Positions 11,552-22,973 of a stretch of 64,000 nucleotides of DNA are shown here, piece after piece. How positions within the stretch are numbered: the first letter of the stretch is position 1; every line of letters starts with the position of its first letter. Under the pieces are notes generated by a model, which saw nothing but the letters and a program-made list of their open reading frames with translations, was not told the origin of the DNA and did not search any database. Source of the DNA: Poecilobothrus nobilitatus. Lineage: Eukaryota > Arthropoda > Insecta > Diptera > Dolichopodidae. A program made the position numbers and the translations under genes. The stretch spans positions 255,773,590 through 255,837,589 of the forward strand of contig OX352773.1 in assembly GCA_947095535.1 (NCBI GenBank). The letters run 5' to 3'.

Positions 11552-13870
11552 ACGTAATTTCAACTCAAAGTAGTTTTCCTGTTATTTGTAATCAAAAAAC
11601 GGGTAACAATGAAATTCGATTATAATATATAAATTTTTTTTTAAAGAAAACCAATAATTTAATATATACAGATTGAAAATAGTGAACAAAAAATTAATCA
11701 ATGAACAAAGGGTAGGTCATTTTTCTTTTCTTTTAATTTTATATTGAGGTGGATTGCACAATACATATATAGTTTCTAAATATCTATGACCCTTATATAA
11801 GTTTTTAGAAAATTAAAAATGAAAAATATTACAATATAAAAAGAAATTCAAATTTTATTTCCAATATAAGTACATATATTTATAGTTATATATTTACAAT
11901 TCTAATTTAGTAAAGCAAAATTGAGTTTTAATCAAAGACACACCCATAGTTTTATAAATAGGATACTATTAAATTAAAGAAAAATTGTTTATCCTTAAAA
12001 TTTATTTATTATATTTTTACAATAAGGATTTCCAAAGCTATTATATAAAATTGAAAATCAATGATGTATTCATGCTTTTGAATAATTTTATTTCTTTAAT
12101 GTTCTTTTAGATTGAGTTTTGCTTTAAAATTACATTTAGATAATTATTTAATTATTATAATTTGTAATGTATATAACATTTATTGAAATTTGTAAACTAT
12201 TATTTATAAATTAAATTTTAACCAGAGATTTTTATAAACTACTTTAAAATAAATAACGAGAATGAGATTAGTAAAAATCCTTTTTTGTTTTTAACAGGAT
12301 TGAATTCTTTTTACCGACCGCATACATTAATGCATAAGGTAGGTATTGTTTTCATACTAAAAATGTGTACCCGAGATTTTGGCAAAAATGCACTACTACG
12401 GTTTGGAGAAGGCTGTAAAAAAATTTTCAGCATGATGTCCGTCTGTGTGTGTGTGTGTGGGTGCGTGTGTGTGTCTGTGGGCACGTGTACAGCTTAAACG
12501 ACTGAGCGGAATTTTTTGAAATTTTGAAAATAGTGTACTTTTTAAGTTTTTTACGAATATTTCGTAACAGAAAAATTTGGTGAGAAAAATTTTTAAGAAA
12601 AAGTTGTTACACAAGTAAAGAGGAACAACTTTGCCATAGAACATTTTTTGATCCGACTAACTTTAACTTTTATTTAATTTTTTTTCTAAGTACAAATTTC
12701 ATGCATAACACTCCATATGAATTTATATGAAAAAATTTTTTTTTGTTTTTTTTTTTATCTCTAAAAATTTATATACATACATATGTATGTACTTATATCT
12801 ATGCCAATGCATATTATTTATTCATTTGTTGATAACATAAAATTAAAACGGTAAAATTTTTGTTAGCAGATTTAATATTAATCTTATGTTTGTTTTGTAT
12901 TTGTTTACAGTTTTTATTATTTTTTACTTCTAATATTATTTTTTGAATGAAAAAAAAAATCATGTATCTACATTACAATAATAATAATAATAATAAATGG
13001 ATGTATGAATGAATGTACATATATTTTTACGATTTCATTGCTTATAATTATTTTTATTGAATAAAACAAAATATTATTAAATTATTAGACTTTATTTTGC
13101 TTTGATATAAATTATTATGTAAAAAATCCTATAAATTTTGGCATTGTACTTTTTGTGTAGTTGCGGTCGCTTCTGTGGTGGAGACAGCTGATTTTTTTTT
13201 TTTTGAAATCGCAACTAAAAACACAATCGAAAATTCGTTCTAAAATTCTAAAAGAAGCTCTATTCAAAATTTCAAAAATTGATAAAAATTGAGTGTCCTT
13301 TAAAATGTCCATAAAAGTGGAAAAATAGATATCTTTAAAATTTGAGTCACATTTAAAAACATTATCGTAACATAAATTTTGAAATGTATAACAATTTATC
13401 ATCTGCACGACTGATGGCAAGGATGAACATTACTGATATTATAAAGTATAAAGTAAAAACATATACCATAGTTTAAGTTTTAAAGTACAACTCATTACTT
13501 TTTAAATATAACCACATTTTGATTTTTCTTAATTTTTTGAATTCTTTTATTTTACTTTTCTGCGGTGAAAATATTCTCAGGTATTCTCGCCGTAATAATG
13601 TTTCTATTAATGAAAACGCAAAACAAAAGCGCTCCGTTCATGTTTTTTGTTATTTAAAATAATTTATAAAACTTAATGCCATATTTTATTTACATATACA
13701 TATATTTTATAGTAAAACACAATTTTTTTTTTATTTACATATGTATTATAGAGTATATAAAAATTTTGTATTGATGTTGTGTGTATTTTTAAATATTGGT
13801 TGGATTTAATTTGAAAAAAAATAAAATGGAAAAAAATTTCTCAAAGAAAATAATTCCAGCAAATAATTAT
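11552..13870. other. AT-rich spacer with microsatellites
   Basis: No supported gene. Contains an (AAT)n tract at 12976-12997 and a GT-rich repeat listed separately. A 101-codon minus-strand frame at 13115-13420 crosses a T-run and shows no recognisable domain. Confidence 0.4.
12285..12560 (+). repeat. Degenerate interspersed repeat with (GT)n tract
   Basis: CATGATGTCCGTCTGTGTGTG leads into a GT-rich microsatellite (12439-12483) and then GTGTACAGCTTAAACGACTG and AATTTTTTGAAATTTTG. A 'GTCCGTCTGTGTG...ACTGA...GGAATTTTTTGAAATTT' block resembles the end region of common insect interspersed repeats. Only one copy is present here, so family and ends are uncertain. Confidence 0.35.
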
Positions 13871-14760
13871 AGGTTTTTCCAATTTGAGTGATATGATTTC
13901 TAGGAGATGTTTCGGCCATTTGTAGTATGTCATGATCTGTCTTTTTTTTTCATTGTATTCAGTAATGTTTGCAATTTCATCATGGAGAGAGAACAACGTT
14001 TACAAATTATTCAATTTCAACTTTCACTGAGGCTCACTTTTATCTGAGTGGTGCGGTAAATAAACAACACTATCGATTCTGGTGCAAATAAAATTCACAA
14101 ATTATTCATGAACAACAATTATATAGTATTCACCTAAATTGACAGTTTGGTGTGGTTTTTGATCTGGTGGAATCATCGGTCCTTACATCTTTCGAAATGA
14201 AGCTGGTAACACCGTTACTGCCAATGGAGAGCGGTATAGATCGATGATAACCAACTGTTTATGGCCGAAATTGGAAGAAGTTGATCTTGATAACATCTGG
14301 TTCCAACAAGACGGGGCTACGTGCCACACAGCACGTGCAACAACCGAATTATTGCGAGAAAAATTTGGAGATTCGATTATTTCAAGAAATTGTGACATTA
14401 AATGTCCTTTAAGAAGTTGTGATTTAACACCATTAGACTACTTTTTGTAGGGTTATTTGAAGTCATTGGTCTTTAGCAATAAACCAGACTCTCTTCAAGC
14501 TTTAGAAGACAATATTGAACGTGCTATTCATGACATACGACTTGATTTAGTGTAAAAAGCGCTCGAAAATTGGGTTCATCGAATTCGTTCCTGCAAAAGA
14601 AGTCTGGGAGACCATTTGAATGACGTTTTATTCAGAACTTAATTATATCGATTGTACTTCACATTAAATAAAAAACATTTGAATTTTCTTAACAATTAGT
14701 GTGTTTTTTGTTAGTGTGTGTTTTGAAAAGAAATTATATCACTCAAATTGAAAAACCCTT
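13871..14760 (+). mobile_element. mariner-type transposon (DD41D-like), internally deleted
   Basis: Terminal inverted repeats of about 30 bp: AGGTTTTTCCAATTTGAGTG at 13871 and, on the other strand from 14760, AAGGGTTTTTCAATTTGAGT. Both continue with GATAT(G/A)ATTTC. TA dinucleotides flank each end (13869-13870 and 14761-14762), the target duplication expected for Tc1/mariner. At 890 bp it is shorter than the usual ~1.3 kb, because part of the transposase middle is missing. The element abuts an F1 tail at 14763, so it may have inserted in or beside an old F1 copy. Confidence 0.85.
13982..14642 (+). pseudogene. mariner transposase pseudogene (DD41D spacing)
   Basis: Remnant of a DDE/D transposase that would cut and paste the surrounding element. 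An N-terminal stub starts at 13982 (MEREQRLQIIQF). A frame shift then leads to TFTEAHFYLSGAVNKQ, the first-aspartate block, but with EAHF not preceded by the usual Asp. After a gap follow WCGFWSGGIIGPYIF and FQQDGATCHTARAT (second Asp). LTPLDYFL carries the third Asp, 41 residues after the second, which is the spacing of DD41D (rosa-type) mariners. The Trp codon after LDYFL is TAG, and a TAA interrupts the later DLV-KALENW block. The final FRT precedes TAA at 14640. Deletion, frameshift and two stops make it non-functional. Confidence 0.8.
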
Positions 14761-14762
14761 TA

Positions 14763-14850
14763 TTAACGAAGGGACAAACGGATGGACGAACGGACGAACG
14801 GTCAGAATGAAACTAATGAGTAAATTTTTCAAAAAAAAAAAAGTGGTAAT
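14763..14850 (+). mobile_element. F1 3'-terminal fragment
   Basis: ACGGACGAACGGTCAGAATG followed by AAACTAATGAGTAAATTTTTC matches the F1 end (GGACGGACAGAGTGAAACTAATAAGCACATTTTTTC). The closing hairpin arm is lost. It sits directly beside the right end of the mariner. Confidence 0.55.
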
Positions 14851-15214
14851 AAGTGGTAATAAAGTAAACAATGCAGTGTTGTATATTTAAGTGCTTTAGC
14901 AAACAAGTTGTTGTGCAATGCTGTGCTGAAAATATACTTTCAAATATACTTTTTTCCTTTATTTGGCAACCTTGTTACATTATTATTTATATTGTATTCA
15001 TTTATAAATGAAATATAATATTTTTCGATTCAAGACAAAATTACATATAATATAAATATAAATACATATACATACTTATATTAAAAAAAAATATTTTTCT
15101 GTAAATGAAAAATGAATTTTCTCATAATTCTGTACAGTATAATTTTTTTTTTTATCAACTCATTTTCATTCTTACTTTTTAAGTTAATACACGTTATACA
15201 TGTATACATTTAGT

Positions 15215-15245
<31 letters not shown>

Positions 15246-18200
15246 GTAGTGGTAATTGACAATTGTATTATACCAATTGATAAATATAATATGAAAATAA
15301 AATATACATTAAGTTTATTGAAATAAATGTATAGGGTTTCTAACCTATATTAATAATAAATGTTCTAAATCGGTTTACTTTAAACTTTATTAAGTTTTTA
15401 CAGTAATTCTAGATAAAAAAGGATACTAGGTTGGGTAATTTTTTTTAGTAAAACATTTGAAATTAGAATTTTTATTTGTTGGTTTTGTATAAAAAACCCA
15501 TTTTAATATTTTTTTTCTTTTGATCCTTATTTTTTTTTTTTTTTACATTTTGTGATCCTTATGCTATTTTAGTTTTTTTTTTTTTATCTGAAATGATATC
15601 TAGATTTTGAATAATTTTTTTAAATTTTTATTGAATAAAATTTAAGTAAATAAAATTTTGTGGAACAGAGAACATAAATGCAAAAATAATATAAGCGAAT
15701 AAAAATATAAATATGTATATATACAATATATATATATTTTTTCCTTTGTTATATATTTAAAATTGTAAAATAAGGTTTCCTAGTACCAGTATCTCATAAA
15801 TATTTATTAAGGAATATGAATGAATTCGAACGAAATTAGGTTTTTTTTTTTTATTTAATGAATTCATATTACAGAGTATACTTTAGAAGGTATAGATGGA
15901 CCACTTGGGTATTAATTTTTATTGGGTGTTTTAAAATAAATATACTAATTCAAACTATAAGTATTTGAATATCCATTTTTCATGCCTTCAAATAAAAGTT
16001 AAAATTTAAAAAAGTTGTTTTAGTTTTTTTAAATTACATCGGTTTTTGAAAATAAATGGGAGATATTATTGATGGCTAATTAAATTTATTTAGATTTTTT
16101 AATTATGTCTTTTTTTTTTGTATAATATTAGGAAAACTATAATTCTTTTATATTTTTTTTAGAGGCATAGAAGACTTAAAAGAAATAAAGAATTAGCTAT
16201 AAAGTAAAGAATTTGAATTTACTTATATATATTTTAAAGTTATTTTATCGATACTTATCTCAAATGTACCAAGTAACAAATAACTTTTACAGGCATTGTA
16301 CTAATAGTCACATTCTGTTTAAAATTTTATAGTTCTGTAACATCTTTTCGACTTAGTACGAAATAAATAAGAAATAGTACTTATTAAATAAGATTTAATA
16401 TATACATATAATTAATTACACATTTAGAGTATTTCCTAGATGAATATAGTGTTATAAAACACTGTTTGTATTTTCATTAGTATAGATGAAATCTTTGTAC
16501 TGTACTTAAGATGAAGTTCTAATAGTGTCCAACATATTAAGATTTAAAAGCGAAAGTAAATATTTTTACAGTTTTTATCATTTAAATCAGCATTTTGATT
16601 CTTCCCTTTATTAAAAATTATACGCACACGTTTTTCGAATAAGTGTTTAAACAGATTTTCCATATTTTAAGATTCCATAGTTATAGTCTTCTGAAACTCA
16701 CTATTGTGTGTAACATGACAGAGTTTTTAAGACATTTACGAGAACTAGCCTTTATTTTGATGTATCACTAGGGAGGCAACGTATTAATCAAATTAATTAT
16801 CGAAGATTATATTTCTATTACTTGCGTTTATTAAAAAAACATAAAGTGAATGTTTAAAATAAAGAAGGAGGGCGTGACTGAAAAAAGGAGGGCACTCACG
16901 TAATAATTTAACTAGCGAACTATAGACACTGTTATTTTGCAAACAATGAACGGTCGAAATGAATTTTATTGCTACCATCTTTGATTCTACTTCATATAGT
17001 CTTGTTTGTACAATTTATTCGAAAAACATCAGTCTATATACAATTGGTAAAATAACATTCTATGTTTTCTAATATCGAAGTGTTGGGTTTTATGATAAAA
17101 ACTAAGAACAAAACAACCTTAATTTGTGATTTAAACCCCAACGCGTTACCGATTTAAACCCAAACCCGTGCCCCAACACGAACACCTAGTACACTATTGG
17201 GATTTTATTTTGGGTCTAATATAAAAATTTGATCTACAAATGAAGATACAGACAGTTGTATATTATAGCTATGTACTTACTTTAGAAACACCCTGTATAT
17301 TATATATATGTAGGCGTAGATCTATTAAATTTTTTTCTAATAAAACAATTTTTGCAACTAAAAAGACAACAATTTAGTAATTAGATAAACTGTACTAATA
17401 AATTGAATTTTACATTGAAATAACCATTTTTTAAATCAATTAAATAAAATTATTTGGATTTAAAATCTTTGTAACATACTAAATAATTTAACTAAGATTA
17501 AATTTTAATAATTCAATTAAATTTAATTTAATAAAAAAAATAAATGTAATAATAGATTCTATTATAGATTGGATTATTTAGAAATTTTAATATTCAATTA
17601 AAAATTATTTAGTTTAAAATGCAAATATTTCTATTAAATTTTAATTAATTTAAAAGTTTTATATTTTAAATATTCAATATTTTATAGGTTCAAATTTTCT
17701 GTCTCCCCCTAATCTAATAATACCTTCATCTTCTTTAGGACAATGGATTTAAATTATTTTTTTTTTTTTTTTATTAATAACAATTTATTGGGATTATATT
17801 TTAAATTGTTTTAATTATATTTTAAATTGTTAGAATTCAACTGAGAAATTTGATCAAATTTGGCAAAAAGATCGAATATACAATTTTGTCAATTGAAAAT
17901 GTATATTTCCACAAAAAATTTTAAAATTGGTAGTGTTTTTCGAATGTTCCAAAAAAACATTTTTTTTTTCGGAGAATAGATGGGAATTTCGAAAGACGCC
18001 AATGAGATCAACTGGCGAATATTTTTTAGTCTTTGGTAGTGTTGGACTTTAACCAATCTTTTTAAATCAAACATTAGATTAGAGTCTAAGATACAATGTA
18101 CTGTTTGGGTTGAAAATTGGGGAAAATAGGAATAAGGGAAATTGGGAAATATGGTATTTTATGGGATGTTGAAAAGATTATGAATCAATTTTTTAAAATA

Positions 18201-18374
18201 TTGTTTATTAAATATTTGAACTCAAAATTACATTCTAATTATAAAGATATTTTGCACATTGGGTCTCAGGACCTATATGTGTAAGAATAGTTGCCTAGCC
18301 CCTCTACCAAACAATCATGAAAAGTATATATATATTAAATGTATATTGTAAGTTAGTTTTATTTTTTTAAATTT
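14851..18374. other. AT-rich spacer, no gene seen
   Basis: Long A/T runs and a (TA)13 tract at 15215-15241. Around 17287-17300 the sequence ACACCCTGTATA resembles the end of the inverted-repeat element at 28547, but no partner end was found. Short frames on both strands show no family motif. Confidence 0.45.
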
Positions 18375-18530
18375 GTTCCTTTGCCAAATAAATGTGACAA
18401 GGAAATTACACAGCCTTTCCTTTCCAGGTGTAGCTGTAAATTTCGTAAAGGAGAATTATTCTTACGTGGCGTTTTCGCGGTTTACAACGTGTTTTATACG
18501 CTTTTACCCAATAGATTACCGAGGCACGCT
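18375..18530 (-). mobile_element. tRNA-derived SINE, diverged
   Basis: Reverse-oriented copy of the SINE at 25254. It has the tail block (GCCAAATAAATGTGACAAGG), the body (GGAAATTACACAGCCTTTCC, TGTAAATTTCGTAAAG) and the tRNA-like head up to ACCGAGGC. Box A and box B are heavily mutated, so the copy is older than those at 22774 and 25254. Confidence 0.65.
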
Positions 18531-19319
18531 CATAGTTATTTATATAAAAGTTATAAAACTTATTATTAAGTTAATTTAATTTTTTATCATATGTTAGTCT
18601 GATGAAAAAAGTTTTGAAAACTTCTTAGATCCATGCGTGAAAGTTCACATGAATTTAAAAAAAAAAAAAACTACTGAGATATTTTTGAATTTTTCTTGAA
18701 AAACAACGATTGTTAGAGAAAAAGTGTTTCACACTCTTTATAACGTTAATTCATCTGATCTGCATGCATAAAAACCTAATTTGCATCAATTAACGCATTT
18801 CTCATAATACTCTAATGCGTTGGGATCCAAATCAAGTTGATATCTGTTTAATATAGTATAATAACGTTTTATTAAGTTTTTTCCCGTTTTTTATTATTTA
18901 TAGGTATTACTAACTATATATTAAATCATAGATTATTTTAATAACATTGTGGTTGGTGATGCATTTAACTATATTGGATGGAATTTTGATATTGGATGTT
19001 TTATTTACCACAAATCAATTAGTTGTAACAAAAATAAAATATACCTATTAACTATTATAGTGATACATTGATCAAATATAAATAATAAAATAAATTTGTT
19101 AAAATATTATTTATACACAATACGTTTATATTTTTTTAAATTTTTGTTTAAAAGTAATACATATTCCTTTTTAAATTTTAGTGTTTTGTGGTTAATTTTA
19201 AATGTATTAAAGTTATTTGGTATTAAATTTGTCACATTTTATATGTTTTTAAAATTCTGCACTTTATAGGAGATGAAAGAAAAGTATATGATATGGAAAA
19301 GCAAATATATCTTTGTTCA

Positions 19320-19880
19320 GGGTTGAATTACATTCTGGACGATATGAACATTCATATTTGTTTGGCGGTCGTTTAGGGGCGACAATCATCGCTATTTAAA
19401 ATATTTTTTGTTGGAATTCTTTTAAATTCTTTGATATTGATTTATGTAAAAAAATAATTAGAAGGCATTGTAAAGTTGATTTCAAAATTAGCGTTATACT
19501 CTTTTTCCGGATTATGTCTATGTTATATTTCAAATTAAAAAAAACTTTATATTTCTTAACAAAATCAAGTTGTAGCCGTACAAAAATATTTGAATAAACC
19601 ACTGATGTTAATATTAAAACAATATTCAAGTTCATTAAGATATTAAATTAATCAAATATAAAATTTAAAATACTCTAAAAAAATTGCGACCTATTGAAAA
19701 CCATCGAAGGTTGTGATTTCGATTTTATTTTTCGGATTTTAACTTTTTGAATTTTGTGAGTTGGAATTTTTCAGAGGAACCAAATAAATATATAGTTTTT
19801 CAAAAACACGAGACTTCAACAGACGAGAGTTTTTGAGTTGCGAGATTTTCAGACGCAAGCTTTCGTAGCCAATCTATTTT
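19320..19880. repeat. Remnant related to foldback-like elements
   Basis: GTAAAGTTGATTTCAAAATT, then AGCGTTATACTCTTTTTCC, matches the core block found in the foldback-like elements at 20813, 40567 and 43474. CACGAGACTTCAACAGACGAG and TTGCGAGATTTTCAGACG near 19808-19855 recall their repetitive arms. No intact inverted arms could be paired. Confidence 0.35.
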
Positions 19881-20812
19881 TGAACCTTTTTTTTTCAAAA
19901 GGAACTTATAGCAAAACTATTTGATCTTTAATAATACATGAATATACATTCATTTTATTCCCATATTAAATTGATTAATCCAATTATTTTCAAATATATC
20001 TATAAATTTTTTAAAAATTTCGTCAAACAATTATATATGCTACATTAACTACATTTTTTTTTATACTTAATTCACTTTTGATGTGTAATTTTGATATTGT
20101 TGCGGTTATTTAACACCTCATTAATATTCATATTGAAAAATAAAAATAAAAAAAACCGCACATTTTATTGAGCTTTAATATCTAATGACAGATAAAGAAT
20201 ATTTTTCCCACCTTTACGTCCTTCAATTAAATCTCAGATGATAATAAAAATATTTTATGTTTAAATTTTATTTATAATAAAAAAAAAAAAAAATTTCATT
20301 GATTATTATAGAAGAGACAAATCATTATTTTGCCATTTATTCAATAATTTATAGTTTTATAACTAAAATGATTTATAGATTTATTAAATAATTAAACAAA
20401 AATTATTTATGGGCTTTTTTTTTTTGCAAAATACTTTTTTAAGTTTTAACCATTATAATTTTATTATTTATTTTATAGATTTTAAATAGATAATTTATTT
20501 TTACTTTGAACAATTCAATACTATAAGATTATAATTTTATGTAGTAAGACTAAATTAAAATATATTTGTAAATTTTTATCTATAGATATACTTATGGAGA
20601 GTAAAATGGATTTTTTTTTACCTTTACCATATAAAAATATAAAAAACTTAGATCAAAGGTTTTTTTTTATGGTTTTAACATTTATAAATTATTATTAATA
20701 ATTAATTGTAAATATAATTATTATTTTTTAATAAAAATCAAACAGATAAATAAATATACAATGGAAAAAGTGAAATAAATAATTTAATAATAACAAATAA
20801 ATAAAAAGATGC

Positions 20813-21800
20813 CTTCGCGAAATAATTTCGCATAAGAAATAGTAGTCGCGGGCTAATAAAGCCACCTTTATGGTTTTATTTTACATTCAGTTGGGAAATA
20901 AGATTTTATTCCCGAATAGGTTTCTATTAATTGTCATCTGTCAAATAAGGCCTTATAACTTTATTTCTCATTTAATAGATTCGTCTAAAATGATTAATTG
21001 GGGCAGTAAAATGAAGCCATAATAGCGGTATTTCGCTTTTCAAAGAGAAATAAAGCCATATCACAAATTTTTTCGCGTATGGATTTTTTTCTCATTCAAA
21101 TTCGAAATAAAGTCATATCGTTTTCGAAAACTTTACGAATTAAAGTCATGTAGTAAAATTGATAGGTTGATTTAAAGGTTGATTCAAAATTAGAGTAGCC
21201 CCTTTTCCCGGGTTATGTAAATATGGTGGCCACGCAAAATGTCACAAGTAGAGATTTTAAAGTTGAATTCAAAATCAGTATTATACGTTTTTTACAAAAT
21301 ACTTGAAGAATTTTAGAGTTAGATTCAAAATCAGAGTATTCCTTTTTCAAAAATATTTCCAATTAAAATAAAATTAATGGCGAAATTTTCTCTTAAAGCC
21401 CTACATATGGCCATTATGGCTTTATAAGCGAAAAAAGGCCCATTATGGCTTTATTACACGGCGTCAATTAATATGATTATATAATTTAATATAATATATA
21501 TATGCGAAATTTTGAATAAGAAGATATTTTATAGTTGGTAACAAAATCAGGGAATTGTCTTTATCCAGAGAATTTGTATATTCATATATACGTAATTTTG
21601 AATTTAGAGGGATTTTAGAGTTGAATTCTGAGAAACCTGTATAATCGTTATTAATATTAGAAATCGATTAAAATTATATTAGAAACCGTTAAAATATTAG
21701 AATTTAGAATTCGCATTCTTTGTTACTCACATTTTAAAAACGCAATAAGCTTTTATTTCATATTCGAATGAGACATAACTGTTTTTTGTGAATAAGGCTT
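20813..21800. mobile_element. Foldback-like element with AATAAAGCCATA-type arms
   Basis: The left part (20813-21165) repeats the motif AATAAAGCCATA in diverged form (GGCTAATAAAGCCACC, GAAATAAAGCCATATC, GAAATAAAGTCATATCG, GAATTAAAGTCATG). The right part has it inverted (TATGGCTTTATAAGCG, TTATGGCTTTATTACACG, GTGAATAAGGCTTTAC). The centre carries several copies of a ~80-110-bp block around TTTTAGAGTTGAATTCAAAA and TCAGAGTATTCC. That core is shared with the elements at 40567 and 43474. Boundaries are approximate and no target duplication was found. No coding frame. Confidence 0.5.
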
Positions 21801-21901
21801 TACTTTTTACTTTTACAAAATATTATCCAATTACTTATAATACAACTTTGTAGTATTTTTTTTTTGCTTTAAAAAAACAACTTTGTAGTTTTTTTTTTTT
21901 G

Positions 21902-21938
21902 CTTAATACGATTTTGCTTGCTGAAAAATCGTATTAAG
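21902..21938. repeat. Perfect 14-bp palindrome hairpin
   Basis: CTTAATACGATTTT and its exact reverse complement AAAATCGTATTAAG are separated by nine bases. Just before it, a block containing CAACTTTGTAGT and a T-run with TGCTT is directly repeated (21862-21903). It may be the end of a mobile element or a terminator-like hairpin; function unknown. Confidence 0.5.
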
Positions 21939-22773
21939 GAGCTTCCAAAATGTCACTTATTATTCATAATACACTAAATTCAAGTTTTTGTGAATTGTAT
22001 GTTACTTTCACTCAAACGTTGCTCACTCGATTCTTGTACAAGATTATGAAACACAATTTTATTACTCTTTAAGCTATTTGGGCGCCATCTATTATCTGAA
22101 ATACGAATCGTTTTTATTTATTTTTTTAAATATTACAAATTTATATTATGATTTACTGGATCGATTAATAATCGATTTTATCATACCTTGATTACAAATC
22201 GATTAAACATAGAAAAGTTCAAACAGTGATTAGCAATACAATATACAATAGATAATCTTGTATAATATAATCCAATCAAAATATAATTATAATTCTATTA
22301 TATCCATTAAAATCATTATTAATAATCTACATAAACTTTAATACTATATAAAATTAGTGTTTTTTTTTTTTTTGTGGTTTTAATTTATTGACAAAAATTG
22401 TCATGTTTAACATAATTTTTGTTACCACATAATTACTTTGAAAATTCATTTATTATTTATTATATAGAAACGCCAATAACAGATTTTCTGATTATTTTTT
22501 AAAAACTCACAAAATAATACAAAAAAAAAAAAATGAAGATTAATATTACAAAAAAAAACAAAACAATATGGTAATCCATTACAAACAAAAAAACCACAGT
22601 AAATATTAAACACAAATTAAATATTAACTTTAATATTTCTTTTATTTACATATAAATAAACAAATAAATAAAATTAAAATAAAATAAATAATAATTTAAT
22701 AACATGCAATTTTTATTTTATATTATGATCATTATAAGTTTTAGAGTCTAAAATGACAGTTAACCTGTTTGTT

Positions 22774-22963
22774 TTTTTTTTAATGCATTTCTCTGTCACA
22801 TAAATGTGGACAGGAAATTACACAGTCTTTCCTGTTGACGCGTGGCTGTAAATGTCGTAAAGGGGAATAACTCTTACGACGTGTGTGGGATTCTAACCCA
22901 CACTCCCTCGTTGTTTGCAGCGTATTTTATACGCTCTTACCCGCTAGGCCACCGAGGCCCCCC
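22774..22963 (-). mobile_element. tRNA-derived SINE with target duplication
   Basis: Full copy in reverse orientation. Read on the minus strand it starts GGGGGGCCTCGGTGGCCTAG (box A), has a box B-like GGGTTAGAATCC, then the non-tRNA body, ending in GTGACAGAGAAATGCATT and an A-run. The 10-bp direct repeat CCTGTTTGTT flanks it (22764-22773 and 22964-22973), the duplication expected from LINE-driven insertion. Transcription would be by RNA polymerase III from boxes A and B. It encodes nothing; its spread depends on a partner LINE not identified here. Confidence 0.85.
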
Positions 22964-22973
22964 CCTGTTTGTT

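Noticed and set aside
12285..12644. Overlapping frames on both strands with Cys/Val or His/Thr runs
   Set aside because: Translations of a (GT)n microsatellite and its flanking repeat.
13115..13420. 101-codon minus-strand frame
   Set aside because: Crosses a T-run, no signal peptide or domain, composition like random AT-rich DNA.
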